Source of the DNA: Arion vulgaris
Lineage: Eukaryota; Mollusca; Gastropoda; Stylommatophora; Arionidae
Direction: 5' to 3'
Assembly: GCA_020796225.1 (NCBI GenBank)
Contig: CM036755.1
Coordinates: forward strand, 15,191,317 to 15,255,316
Length of the DNA: 64,000 bases
Below, one piece after another: positions 43,401 through 58,400 of this stretch. How positions within the stretch are numbered: position 1 is the stretch's first letter; each line of letters begins with the position of its first letter. Made by a program: the position numbers and the translations under genes. The notes beneath the pieces were generated by a model. The model had not been told where the DNA came from, did no database searches, and saw only the letters and a program-made list of their open reading frames with translations.

Positions 43401-46400
43401 TCCCTAAAAAGTGGATATATATGTATTATTAGACTATTTGGATGTATCTAATGCATTTTAAACATTTGTGTTGAAATCAAATGGTTTGGAGTTTGATTTT
43501 TTGAAAAACGTTTTATGTCACATTTCAATTTTGGGCACTTTTTTCAAATATCCACTGGTCTGTACCTTTTATTTCTGGTCATTTATGACATATGTGCAGT
43601 AAGTGATTTTTATTGACATAATGTCTAATCATGCTTTGGGGTAATTAATTGCGTTTGGAGTTGTTGGTTTTCAGAAAATGCATTTAAGCTTCTTTCTCTG
43701 AAATGGAGCGTTTTTGTACATTGCATTTCAATATGTTTGACCATTATTTTCCCTAAAGCCAAGTGGAAAATATGTATTTTAGACTTGTTGGATGTATCTA
43801 AGTGCATTTTAAACATTTGTGTTGAAATCAAATTTGGGTTTTGGGGTTTGATTTTTTTAAAACGTTTTATGTCACATTTCAATAGTTGGACACTTTTTTC
43901 AAATATCCACTGGTCTGTACCTTTTATTTCTGGTCAGGCCTGATGACGATATGTGCAGTAGGTGATTTATTGACATCAATGTGCTAATCATGCTTGGTGT
44001 AATTTAATTGCGTTTGGGAGTTTTGGTTTTCCAGAAAAAAGCATTTAAGCTTCTTTCTCTGAAATGGAGCGTTTTTGTACATTGCATTTCAATATGTTTG
44101 ACCTTATTCATAAAGCCAAGTGGATTATATGTATTAGTAGACTGTTTGGATGTATCTAAGGCATTTTAAACATTTGTGTTGAAATCAAATGGTTTTGGAG
44201 TTTGATTTTTTTTACAAATGTTTTATGTCCTTTCAATGATTGGACACTTTTTTCAATATCCCCTGGTCTGTACCCCCCTTTTTTCTGGTCCGGCCTGATG
44301 ACGATATGTCGGGAGAAATGATTTTTATTGACATAATGTGCTAATCATGCTTTGGTGTAATTAATTGCGTTTGGGGTTGTTGGTTTTCAGAAAAAGCATT
44401 TAAGCTTCTTTCTTTAAATGGAGCGTTTTTTTACATTCATTTCAATATGTTTGACCATTATTTCATAAGCCAGAGTGGATATATATGTATATTAGACTAT
44501 GTTGGATGTATCTAAGTGCATTTAAACATTTTGTTGAAATCAAATGGTTTGGAGTTTGATTTTGACAAACGTTTTATGTCACATTTCAATGGACACTTTT
44601 ATTCAAATATCCACTGGTCTGTACCTTTTATTTCTGGTCCGGCCTGAAGACTATATGTGCAGTAGAGTGATTTGTATTGACATGAAATTCTAATCATGCT
44701 TGTTGTAAAATTTAAATTTCGTTTGGGAGTTGTTGGTTTTCCCTAAAATGCATTAGCCTTTCTCTGAAATGGACGTTTTGTACATTGCATTTCAATATGT
44801 TTGACATTATTCCATAAAGCCAAATGGATATATATGATTAGTAGACTGTGTTGGATGTTCTAAGTGCATTTTAAACATTTGTGTTGAAATCAAATGGTTT
44901 GAGTTTGATTTTTGAGAAACGTTTTATGTCACATTTCAATGAGTTGGACACTTTTTTTAAATATCCACTGGTCTGTACCTTTTATTTCTGGTCCCTGATG
45001 ATATATGTGCAGTAGAGTGATTTGTATTGACATAATGTCTAATCATGCTTTGGTGTAATTAAATTCGTTTGGATGTTGGTTTTCCAAAATGCATTTAACT
45101 TCTTTCTCAAATGGAGCGTTTTGTACATTGCATTTCATATGTTTACCATTATTCATAAGAAGTGGATATATATGTATTATAGACTTGTTGGATGTATCTA
45201 GGCATTTAAACATTTGTGTTGAAATCAAATGGTTTAGTTGATTTTGAAAGTTTTATGTCACATTTCAATAGTTGGACACTTTTTCAATATCCACTGGTCT
45301 GTACCTTTTATTTCTGGTCCGGCCTGACATATTGCAGTGATGATTTATTGACATAATGTCTAATCATGCTTTGTGTAATTAATTCGTTTGGGGTTGTTGG
45401 TTTCCAAAATCATTTAGCTTCTTTCTCTGAAATGGAGCGTTTTTTATTGCATTTCAATATGTTTGACCATTATTCCATAAAGCCAAGTGGATATATATGT
45501 ATTAGTAGACTGTTTTGGATGTATCTAAGGCATTTAACATTTTGTTGAAATCAATGGTTTGGGTTTTTCGTTTATGTCACATTTCAATGGACACTTTTTC
45601 AAATATCCACTGGTCTGTACCTTTATTTCTGTGTAGAATATGTGCAGTAGGTGATTTGTATTGACATAATGTCTAATCATGCTTTTGTAATTAATTGCGT
45701 TTGGGGGTTTTTTTTCCAAAAATGCATTGCTTCTTTCTCTGAAATGATTTTTGTTGCATTTCAATATGTTTGACCATATTCATAAAGCAAGTGGATATAT
45801 ATGTATTAGACTTTTGGATGTATCTAAGTGCATTTTAACATTTGTGTTGAATCAAATGGTTTGGAGTTTGATTTTTTGACAAACGTTTTATGTCACATTT
45901 CAATTTGGGCACTTTTTCAATATCCACTGGTCTGTACCTTTTATTTCTGGTCCGGCCTGATGACTATATGTGCAGTAAGTGATTTGTATTGACATGATGT
46001 GCTAATCATGCTTTGGTGTAATTAATTGCGTTTGGAGTTGTTGGTTTTCCAGAAAATGCATTTAAGCTTCTTTCTCTGAAATGGAGCGTTTTTGTACATT
46101 GCATTTCAATATGTTTGACCATTATTCCATAAAGCCAGTGGATATATATGTATTAGTAGACTGTGTTGGATGTATCTAAGTCATTTTAAACATTTGTGTT
46201 GAAATCAAATGGTTTGGAGTTTGATTTTTGAAAAACGTTTTATGTCACATTTCAATGAGTTGGACACTTTTTTCAAATATCCACTGGTCTGTACCTTTTA
46301 TTTCTGGTCCGGCCTGTGACGATATGTGCATAGAGTGATTTTATTGACATCAATGTCTAATCATGCTTTGGTGTAATTAATTGCGTTTGGGAGTTGTTGG

Positions 46401-49400
46401 TTTTCAAGAAAATGCATTTAAGCTTCTTTCTCTGAAATGGAGCGTTTTTGTACATTGCATTTCAATATGTTTGACCATTATTCCATAAAGCCAAGTGGAT
46501 ATATATGTATTAGTAGACTGTGTTGGATGTATCTAGTGCATTTTAAACATTTGTGTTGAAATCAAATGGTTTGAGTTTGATTTTTGACAAATGTTTTATG
46601 TCACATTTCAATGAGTTGGACACTTTTTTCAAATATCCACTGGTCTGTACCTTTTATTTCTGGTCGCCTGATGACATTATGTGCGTAAGTGATTTGTATT
46701 GACATAATGTGCTAATCATGCTTTGGTGTAATTAATTGCGTTTGGGAGTTGTTGGTTTTCAAGAAAATGCATTTAAGCTTCTTTCTCTGAAATGGAGCGT
46801 TTTTGTACATTGCATTTCAATATGTTTGACCATTATTCCATAAAGCCAAGTGGATATATATGTATGTAGACTATGTTGGATGTATCTAAGTGCATTTTAA
46901 CATTTGTGTTGAAATCAAATGGTTTGGAGTTTGATTTTGACAAACGTTTTATGTCACATTTCAATGAGTTGGACACTTTTTTCAAATATCCACTGGTCTG
47001 TACCTTTTATTTCTGGTCGCCTGATGACATATGTGCAGTAGAGTGATTTTATTGACATAATGTCTAATCATGCTTTGTGTAATTAATTGCGTTTGGGAGT
47101 TGTTGGTTTTCCAGAAATGCATTTAAGCTTCTTTCTCTGAAATGGAGCGTTTTTGTACATTGCATTTCAATATGTTTGACCATTATTCCATAAAGCCAAG
47201 TGGATATATATGTATTAGTAGACTGTGTGGATGTATCTAAGTGCATTTTAAACATTTGTGTTGAAATCAAATGGTTTGGAGTTTGATTTTTGAAAAACGT
47301 TTTATGTCACATTTCAATGAGTTGGACACTTTTTCAAATATCACTGGTCTGTACCTTTATTTCTGGTCCGCCTGATGACATATGTGCAGTAAGTGATTTG
47401 TATTGACATAATGTGCTAATCATGCTTTGGTGTAATTAATTGCGTTTGGGAGTTGTTGGTTTTCAAGAAAATGCATTTAAGCTTCTTTCTCTGAAATGGA
47501 GCGTTTTGTACATTTGCATTTCAATATGTTTGACCATTATTTCATAAGCAAGTGGATATATATGTATTATTAGACTATGTTGGATGTATCTAAGTGCATT
47601 TAAACATTTGTGTTGAAATCAAATGGTTTGGAGTTTGATTTTTGAAAACGTTTATGTCACATTTCAATGGACACTTTTTTCAAATATCCACTGGTCTGTA
47701 CCTTTTATTTCTGGTCCGGCCTGATGACTATATGTGCAGTAGAGTGATTTGTATTGACATGAATGTTCTAATCATGCTTTGTTGTAATTAATTGCGTTTG
47801 GGAGTTGTTGGTTTTCCATAAAATGCATTTAAGCTTCTTTCTCTGAAATGGAGCGTTTTGTAAATTTGCATTTCAATATGTTTGACCATTATTCCATAAA
47901 GCCAAGTGGATATATGTATTATAGACTTGTTGGATGTATCTAAGTGCATTTTAAACATTTGTGTTGAAATCAAATGGTTTGGAGTTTGATTTTTGAGAAA
48001 CGTTTTATGTCACATTTCAATGGACACTTTTTTCAAATATCCTGGTCTGTACCTTTTATTTCTGGTCGGCCTGATGACATATGTGCAGTAGAGTGATTTT
48101 ATTGACATAATGTCTAATCATGCTTTGTAATTAATTGCGTTTGGGAGTTGTTGGTTTTCCAAAAATGCATTTAAGCTTCTTTCTCTGAAATGGAGCGTTT
48201 TGTAAATTTGCATTTCAATATGTTTGACCATTATTCCATAAAGCCAAGTGGATATATATGTATTAGTAGACTGTGTGGATGTATCTAAGTGCATTTTAAA
48301 CATTTGTATTGAAATCAAATGGTTTGGGTTTGATTTTTGAAAAGTTTTATGTACATTCAATGAGTTGGACACTTTTTTCAATATCCACTGGTCTGTACCT
48401 TTATTTCTGGTCCGGCCTGATGACGATATGTGCAGTAGAGTGATTTGTATTGACATCAATGTGCTAATCATGCTTTGGTGTAATTAATTGCGTTTGGGAG
48501 TTGTTGGTTTTCAAGAAAATGCATTTAAGCTTCTTTCTCTGAAATGGAGCGTTTTGTCATTGCATTTCAATATGTTTGACCATTATTTCATAAAGCCAAG
48601 TGGATATATATGTATTATTAGACTATGTTGGATGTATCTAAGTGCATTTTAAACATTTGTGTTGAAATCAAATGGTTTGGAGTTTGATTTTGACAAACGT
48701 TTTATGTCACATTTCAATGGACACTTTTATTCAAATATCCACTGGTCTGTACCTTTTATTTCTGGTCCGGCCTGATGACTATATGTGCAGTAGAGTGATT
48801 TGTATTGACATGAATGTTCTAATCATGCTTTGTTGTAATTAATTGCGTTTGGGAGTTGTTGGTTTTCCATAAAATGCATTTAAGCTTCTTTCTCTGAAAT
48901 GGAGCGTTTTGTACATTTGCATTTCAATATGTTTGACCATTATTCCATAAAGCCAAGTGGATATATGTATTAGTAGACTGTGTGGATGTATCTAAGTGCA
49001 TTTTAAACATTTGTATTGAAATCAAATGTTTGGGTTGATTTTTGAAACGTTTTATGTCACATTCAATAGTTGGACCTTTTTCAAATATCCATGGTCTGTA
49101 CCTTTTATTTCTGGTCGGCCTGATGACTATGTCAGTAAGTGATTTATTGCTAAAGTGCTAATCATGCTTTGTGTATTATCGTTTGGGTTGTTGGTTTCAG
49201 AAAATGCATTTAGCTTCTTTCTCTGAAATGGCGTTTTGTACATTGCATTTCAATATGTTTGACCATTATTCATAAAGCCAGTGGATATATATGTATTATA
49301 GACTTGTTGATGTATCTAAGCATTTAAACATTTTTTGAAATCAAATGGTTGGAGTTTGATTTTGAAAGTTTATGTCACATTTCAATGGTTGGAACTTTTT

Positions 49401-52400
49401 CAAATATCCACTGGTCTACCTTTTTCTGGTCGGCTGATATTTTTTCAGTAGGTGTTGTATTGACATAATGTCTATATGCTTTTTATTAATCGTTTGGTTT
49501 TGGTTTCCAAAAATGCATTTAAGCCTTTCTCTGAAATGGAGCGTTTTGTTGCATTTCAATATGTTTGACATTATTCATAAAGCCAGTGAATGTATTATAG
49601 ACTTGTTGGATGTATCTAAGTGCATTTAAACATTTGTGTTGAAATCAAATGGTTTGGAGTTTGATTTTGACAAACGTTTTATGTCACATTTCAATGAGTT
49701 GGACACTTTTTCAAATATCACTGGTCTTACCTTTTATTTCTGGTGCTGAACATTGTGTAGATGTTTTATTGACATAATTGCTAATCTGCTTTGATTAATG
49801 CGTTTAGTTTTTTCAGAAAATGCATTAAGCTTCTTTCTCTGAAATGGAGCGTTTTTGTACATTGCATTTCAATATTTGCCATTATTTCATAAAGCAAGTG
49901 GATATATATGTATTTTAGACTATTTGGATGTATCTATGCATTTTAACATTTGTGTTGAATCAAATGGTTTGGAGTTTGATTTTGAAAACGTTTTATGTCA
50001 CATTTCAATGAGTTGGACCTTTTTCAATATCCACTGGTCTGTCCTTTATTTCTGGTCGGCCTGATGACTATATGTGCAGTAAGTGTTTTATGACATGAAT
50101 GTGCTAATCATGCTTTGGTGTAATTAATTGCGTTTGGGAGTTGTTGGTTTTCCAGAAAATGCATTTAAGCTTCTTTCTCTGAAATGGAGCGTTTTTGTAC
50201 ATTGCATTTCAATATGTTTGACCATTATTCCATAAAGCCAAGTGGATATATATGTATTAGTAGACTGTGTTGGATGTATCTAAGTGCATTTTAAACATTT
50301 GTGTTGAAATCAAATGGTTTGGAGTTTGATTTTTGAGAAACGTTTTATGTCACATTTCAATGAGTTGGACACTTTTTCAAATATCCACTGGTCTGTACCT
50401 TTTATTTCTGGTCAGGCCTGATGACGATATGTGCAGTAGAGTGATTTGTATTGACATCAATGTACTAATCATGCTTTGGTGTAATTAATTGCGTTTAGTT
50501 GTTGGTTTTCAGAAAATGCATTTAAGCTTCTTTCTCTGAAATGGAGCGTTTTTGTACATTGCATTTCAATATGTTTGACCATTATTTCATAAAGCAAAGT
50601 GGATATATATGTATTATTAGACTATGTTGGATGTATCTAAGTGCATTTTAAACATTTGTGTTGAAATCAAATGTTTTGGAGTTTGATTTTTTGACAAATG
50701 TTTTATGTCACATTTCAATGGACACTTTTATTCAAATATCCACTGGTCTGTACCTTTATTTCTGGTCCGGCCTGATGACTATATGTGCAGTAGAGTGATT
50801 TGTATTGACATGAATGTTCTAATCATGCTTTGGTGTAATTAATTGCGTTTGGGAGTTGTTGGTTTTCCAGAAAATGCATTTAAGCTTCTTTCTCTGAAAT
50901 GGAGCGTTTGTACATTGCATTTCAATATGTTTGACCATTATTCCATAAAGCCAAGTGGATATATGTATTAGTAGACTGTGTTGGGTGTATCTAAGTGCAT
51001 TTTAAACATTTGTGTTGAAATCAAATGGTTTGGAGTTTGATTTTTTTAGAAACGTTTTATGTCACATTTCAATGAGTTGACTTTCAAATATCCACTGGTC
51101 TTACCTTTTTTTCTGGTCGCCTGATGACATATGTGCAGTAAGTGATTTGTATTGACATGAATGTCTAATCATGCTTTGTTTTAATTAATTGCGTTTGGGA
51201 GTTGTTGGTTTTCAGAAAATGCATTTAAGCTTCTTTCTCTGAAATGGAGCGTTTTGTACATTTGCATTTCAATATGTTTGACCATTATTCCCTAAATAAG
51301 TGGATATATATGTATTTGTAGACTGTGTTTGGGTGTATCTAAGCGCATTTTAAACATTTTGTTGAAATCAAATGGTTTGGGTTTTATTTTTGACAAATGT
51401 TTTATGTCACATTTCAATGAGTTGGACACTTTTTTTCAAATATCCACTGGTCTGACCCTTTATTTCTGGTCCCGGGCCCGATGACGATATGTGCAGTAGA
51501 GTGATTTGTATTGACATCAATGTGCTAATCATGCTTTGGGGTAATTAATTGCGTTTGGGAGTTGTTGGTTTTCCAGAAAATGCATTTAAGCTTCTTTCTC
51601 TGAAATGGAGCGTTTTTGTACATTGCATTTCAATATGTTTGACCATTATTCCATAAAGCCAAGTGGATATATGTATTATTAGACTATGTTGGATGTATCT
51701 AGTGCATTTTAAACATTTGTGTTGAAATCAAATGGTTTGGAGTTTGATTTTTGAGAAACGTTTTATGTCACATTTCAATGAGTTGGACACTTTTCAAATA
51801 TCCACTGGTCTGTACCTTTTATTTCTGGTCCGGCCTGATGACTATATGTGCAGTAGAGTGATTTGTATTGACATGAATGTTCTAATCATGCTTTGTTGTA
51901 ATTAATTGCGTTTGGGAGTTGTTGGTTTTCCATAAAATGCATTTAAGCTTCTTTCTCTGAAATGGAGCGTTTTGTACATTTGCATTTCAATATGTTTGAC
52001 CATTATTCCATAAAGCCAAGTGGATATATATGTATTATTAGACTGTGTGGATGTATCTAAGTGCATTTTAAACATTTGTATTGAAATCAAATGGTTTGGG
52101 TTTGATTTTTGAGAAACGTTTTATATCACATTTCAATGAGTTGGACACTTTTTTTCAAATATCCACTGGTCTGTACCTTTTATTTCTGGTCCGGCCTGAT
52201 GACTATATGTGCAGTAAGTGATTTGTATTGACATGAATGTGCTAATCATGCTTTGTTGTAATTAATTGCGTTTGGGAGTTGTTGGTTTTCCAGAAAATGC
52301 ATTTAAGCTTCTTTCTCTGAAATGGAGCGTTTTTGTACATTGCATTTCAATATGTTTGACCATTATTCCATAAAGCCAAGTGGATATATATGTATTAGTA

Positions 52401-55400
52401 GACTGTGTTGGATGTATCTAAGTGCATTTTAAACATTTGTGTTGAAATCAAATGGTTTGGAGTTTGATTTTTGAAAAACGTTTTATGTCACATTTCAATG
52501 AGTTGGACACTTTTTCAAATATCCACTGGTCTGTACCTTTATTTCTGGTCCGGCCTGATGACTATATGTGCAGTAGAGTGATTTGTATTGACATAATGTC
52601 TAATCATGCTTTGTTGTAATTAATTGCGTTTGGGAGTTGTTGGTTTTCCAGAAAATGCATTTAAGCTTCTTTCTCTGAAATGGAGCGTTTTTGTACATTG
52701 CATTTCAATATGTTTGACCATTATTCCATAAAGCCAAGTGGATATATGTATTAGTAGACTGTGTTGGATGTATCTAAGTGCATTTTAAACATTTGTGTTG
52801 AAATCAAATGGTTTGGAGTTTGATTTTTGACAAACGTTTTATGTCACATTTCAATGTTGGACACTTTTTTCAAATATCCACTGGTCTGTACCTTTTATTT
52901 CTGGTCCGCCTGATGACTATATGTGCAGTAGAGTGATTTGTATTGACATGAATGTGCTAATCATGCTTTTGTGTAATTAATTGCGTTTGGGAGTTGTTGG
53001 TTTTCCAGAAATGCATTTAAGCTTCTTTCTCTGAAATGGAGCGTTTTTTTTACATTGCATTTCAATATGTTTTGCCATTTTTCCCTAAAGCAAGTGGATA
53101 TATATGTATTATTTGACTGTTTGGATGTATCTAAGTGCATTTAAACATTTGTGTTGAAATCAAATGGTTTGGAGTTTGATTTTTGAGAAACGTTTTATGT
53201 CACATTTCAATGAGTTGGACACTTTTTTCAAATATCCACTGGTCTGTACCTTTTATTTCTGGTCCGGCCTGATGACAATATGTGCAGTAGAGTGATTTTA
53301 TTGACATAATGTGCTAATCATGCTTTGGTGTAATTAATTGCGTTTGGGAGTTGTTGGTTTTCCAGAAAATGCATTTAAGCTTCTTTCTCTGAAATGGAGC
53401 GTTTTTGTACATTGCATTTCAATATGTTTGACCATTATTCCCTAAAAGCCAAGTGGATATTTTAAAGTATTAGTAGACTGTGTTGGATGTATCTAAGGCA
53501 TTTTAAACATTTGTGTTGAAATCAAATGGTTTGAGTTTGATTTTTGACAAAGTTTTATGTCACATTCAATGATTGGACACTTTTTTCAAATATCCACTGG
53601 TCTTACCTTTATTTTTTGGTCCGGCCTGTGACGATATGTCAGTAGAGTGATTTGTTTGACATATCAATTTAATCATGCTTTGTGTAAATTTAAATTTCGT
53701 TTGGGGTTGTTGTTTTCCAGAAAATGCATTTAGCTTCTTTCTCTGAAATGGAGCGTTTTTGTACATTTGCATTTCAATATGTTTGCCATTATTTCCCTAA
53801 AGCCAAGTGGATATATATGTATTATTAGACTTGTTGGATGTATCTAAGTGCATTTTTAAAAATTTTTTGTTGAAATCAAATGGTTTGGAGTTTGATTTTT
53901 TTAAAAACGTTTTATGTCACATTTCAAATTTGGGCACTTTTTTTCAAATATCCACTGGTCTGTCCCTTTTATTTCTGGTCCGGCCTGATGACTATATGTG
54001 CAGTAAAAGGGGATTTGTATTGACATGAATGTTTAATCATGCTTTGTTGTAATTAATTGCGTTTGGGGTTGTTGGTTTTCCAAAAATGCATTTAAACTTC
54101 TTTCTCTGAAATGGAGCGTTTTTGTTTTGCATTTCAATATGTTTGACCATTATTCCATAAAGCCAAGTGGAAATATATGTATTAGTAGACTGTGTTGGAT
54201 GTATCTAAGTGCATTTTAAACATTTTTGTTGAAATCAAATGGTTTGGAGTTTGATTTTTGAGAAACGTTTTATGTCACATTTCAATGAGTTGGACACTTT
54301 TTTCAAATATCCACTGGTCTGTACCTTTTATTTCTGGTCCGCCTGATGACTATATGTGCAGTAGAGTGATTTGTATTGACATGAATGTTCTAATCATGCT
54401 TTGGTTTAATTAATTGCGTTTGGGAGTTGTTGGTTTTCCAGAAAATGCATTTAACCTTCTTTCTCTGAAATGGAGCGTTTTTGTACATTGCATTTCAATA
54501 TGTTTGACCATTATTTCCCTAAAGCCAAGTGGAATATGATTATTTGATTGTGGATGTATCTAAGTGCATTTTTAAAAATTTGTGTTGAAATCAAATGGTT
54601 TGGAGTTTGATTTTTGAGAAACGTTTTTTTGTCACATTTCAATGAGTTGGACACTTTTTCAAATATCCACTGGTTTTACCTTTTATTTCTGGTCCAGCCT
54701 GATGACATATGTGCAGTAAGTGATTTGTATTGACATAATGTGCTAATCATGCTTTGGTGTAATTAATTGCGTTTGGAGTTTTGTTTTCCAGAAAATGCAT
54801 TTAAGCTTCTTTCTCTGAAATGGAGCGTTTTTGTACATTGCATTTCAATATGTTTGACCATTATTTCATAAGCAAGTGGATATATATGTATTATTAGACT
54901 ATGTTGGATGTATCTAAGTGCATTTTAAACATTTGTGTTGAAATCAAATGGTTTGAGTTTGATTTTTGAGAAACGTTTTTTCATTTCAATAGTTGGACAC
55001 TTTTTTTTAAATATCCACTGGTCTACCTTTTTTTCTGGTCGCCTAGACATATGACGTAGAGTGATTGTATTGACATAATGTACTAATCATGCTTTGGTGT
55101 AATTAATTGCGTTTGGGAGTTTTGGTTTCCAGAAATGCATTTAAGCTTCTTTCTCTGAAATGGGCGTTTTGTACATTGCATTTTAATATGTTTGACCATT
55201 ATTCCATAAAGCCAAGTGGATATTTTATGTATTGTAGACTGTGTTGGATGTATCTAAGTGCATTTTAAACATTTGTGTTGAAATCAAATGGTTTGGAGTT
55301 TGATTTTTGAGAAACGTTTTATGTCACATTTCAATGAGTTGGACACTTTTTTCAAATATCCACTGGTCTGTACCTTTTATTTCTGGTCGGCCCGATGACT

Positions 55401-58400
55401 ATATGTGCAGTAGAGTGATTTGTATTGACATGAATGTGCTATGTGCTTTGAATTATAATTAATTTGCGTTTGGAGTTGTTGGTTTTCCAGAAAATGCATT
55501 TAAGCTTCTTTCTCTGAAATGGAGCGTTTGTATTGCATTTCAATATGTTGACCATTATTCATAAAGCCAAGTGGATATATATATATATTAGTAGACTGTG
55601 TGTTGGATATCTAAGTGCATTTAAACATTTGTGTTGAAATCAAATATGGTTTGATTTGATTACGAGAAACGTTTTATGTCATTTCAATGAGTTGGACACT
55701 TTTTTCAAATATCCACTGGTCTGTACCTTTTATTTCTGGTCAGGCCTGATGACTATATGTGCAGTAGAGTGAATTATGTTGGCATCAATGTGCACAAATA
55801 TGCTGGTGTAATTAATTGCGTTTGGGAGTTGTTGGTTTCAGAAAATGCATTTTAAGCTTCCTTTCTCTGAAATGGGCATTTTGCCTGTATTTCAATATGT
55901 TCAACCATTATTCACCAAGCCAAGTAGTTATATATATTAATGGAAGACTATGTTGGATGTATCTAAGTGCATTTTAAACATTGTGTTGAAATCAAATGGT
56001 TTGAGTTTGATTACAAGCATTTATCTCCCATTTCATCAAAGGTTGAACACTTTTTTCCAAATATCCACTGGTCATACCTTTAGCTGGTCAGCCCATTGTC
56101 TGATAAGTGATTGTATTGACATGAATGTATAATATGCTTTGGTGTAATTAATTGCGTTTGGAGTTGTTGGTTTTAAAATGCATTAGCTTCTTTCTCTCTA
56201 AATGGGCATTTTTGTACATTGCATTTCAATATGTTTGTGTATTATTTCTGTAAGTGGATATATATGTATTATTAGAGCTATGTTGGATGTATCTAAGCAG
56301 TCATTTTAAACATTTGTGTTGAAATCAAATATGGTTTGAGTTTGATTACGAGAAACGTTTTATATCACATTTCAGCGTGGGTTGGACACTTTTTCAAGCC
56401 CATCCACTGGTCTGTGCCTTTTATTTACATTCCTGGCCTGATGACTATGTGCAGTAGGTGATTTGTATTGACATGAATGTGCTATTCATGCTTTGGTGTA
56501 ATTAATTGCGTTTGGGAGTTGTTGGTTTCCAGAAAATGCATTTAAGCTTCTTTCTCTGAAATGGAGCATTTTTGTACATTTGCATTTCAATATATTTGAC
56601 CATTATTCCATAAAGCCAAGTGGATATATATATATTAGTAGACTGTGTTGGATGTATCTAAGTGCATTTAAACATTTGTGTTGAAATCAAATGGTTTGGA
56701 GTTTGATTTTTAGAAGCATTTATCTCACATTTCAATAGGTTAGTTCCCACTTTTTCAAATATCATAGTCTGTACCTTTTATTTCTGAGTCCAACCTGATG
56801 ACGATATGTACGGTAAATTGAATTGTATTGACATCAGTAATAACAATCATTGGTTGTAATTGATTGTTTGGTTGTTGGTTTTCGGAAGTAATTTAAGCTT
56901 CAACAAATGGGCGTTTTTGTGCATTTGTTTCGTATAATATTTTGACCATTATTCCATAGTAAGTGGATATATATATTAGTAGACTGTGTTGGATGTATCT
57001 AAGTGCATTTTAAACATTTGTATGTTAAATCAAATAGTTTGGGCTTGATTTTTGAGAAACGTTTTATGTCCTACATTTAAATGGTTGGACACTTTTTTAA
57101 AATATCCACTGGTCTGTACCTTTTATTTCTGGTCCAGCCTGGTGACTATATAGTAAGAGTGATTTGTAATGACATGAATGTACCTAATCCTTTACTTTGG
57201 TATAATTAATTGCATTTGGGAGTTGTTAGTTTCAGAAAATGCATTTAGCTTCTTTCTGAAATGGAGCGTTTGTACATTGCATTTCAATATGTTTGACCAT
57301 TATTCCATAAAGCCAAGTGGATATATATGTATTAGTAGACTGTGGATATCTAAGTGCCTTTAAACATTTGTGTTGAAATCAAATAGGTTAGGTTTGATTT
57401 TTGAAACGTTTTATGTCACATTTCAATGAGTTGGACACTTTTTCAAATATCCACTGGTCTGTGCCTTTGTTTCTGGTCCTGACTGGTGCGATATATCATG
57501 CGGTAGAGTGATTTGTATTGACATGAATGTGCTAATCATGCTTTACATTAATTAATTGCCGTTTTTGGAGTTGTTGGTTCCAGAAAATGCATTTATGCTT
57601 CTTTCTCTGAAATGGAGCGTTTTTGTACATTTGCCATTTCAATATCTGTTTTGACCATTATTCCATAAAGCCAGTGGATATATATATATTAGTAGACTGT
57701 GTTGGATGCTTATCTAAGTGCATTTTAAACATTTGTGTTGAAATCAAATGGTTTGAGTTTGATTTTTGAGAAACGTTTTATGTCACATTCTATTGAGTTG
57801 GACCTTTTTCAAATATCCACTGGTCTGTACTTTTATTTTGATTCCGCTTCTGATGACGATATGTGATAGAGTGGTGTATTGACATCAATGTGCTAATCTG
57901 TATGCTTTAATTGTAATTAATTACATTTGGGAGTTGTTGGTTTTCAGAAAATGCATTTAAGCTTCTTTCTCTCTCTGAAATGGAGCGTTTTGTACATTAC
58001 ATTTCAATATGTTGACCATTATTCCATAAAGCCAAGTGGATATATATATTAGTAGACTGTGTTGGATGTATCTAAGTGCATTTTAAACATTTGTGTTAAA
58101 ATCAAATGGTTTGAAACGGTTGCGAGAGCGTTTTTGTTGTCACGTTTCCATTGAGTTGGACACTTTTTTCAAATATCCACTGGTCTGTACCTTTTATTTC
58201 TGATTAAACCTGATGACTATATGATAGAGTGATTTGTATTGACATGAATGTGCTATTGCTTTGGTGTAATTAATTGCATTTGAGTTGTTGGTTTTCCAGA
58301 AAATGCATTTAAACTTCCTTTCTCTGAAATGGAGCGTTTTTGTATGCATTTCAATATCGATGACCATTATTCATAAAGCCAAATGGATATATGTATTAGT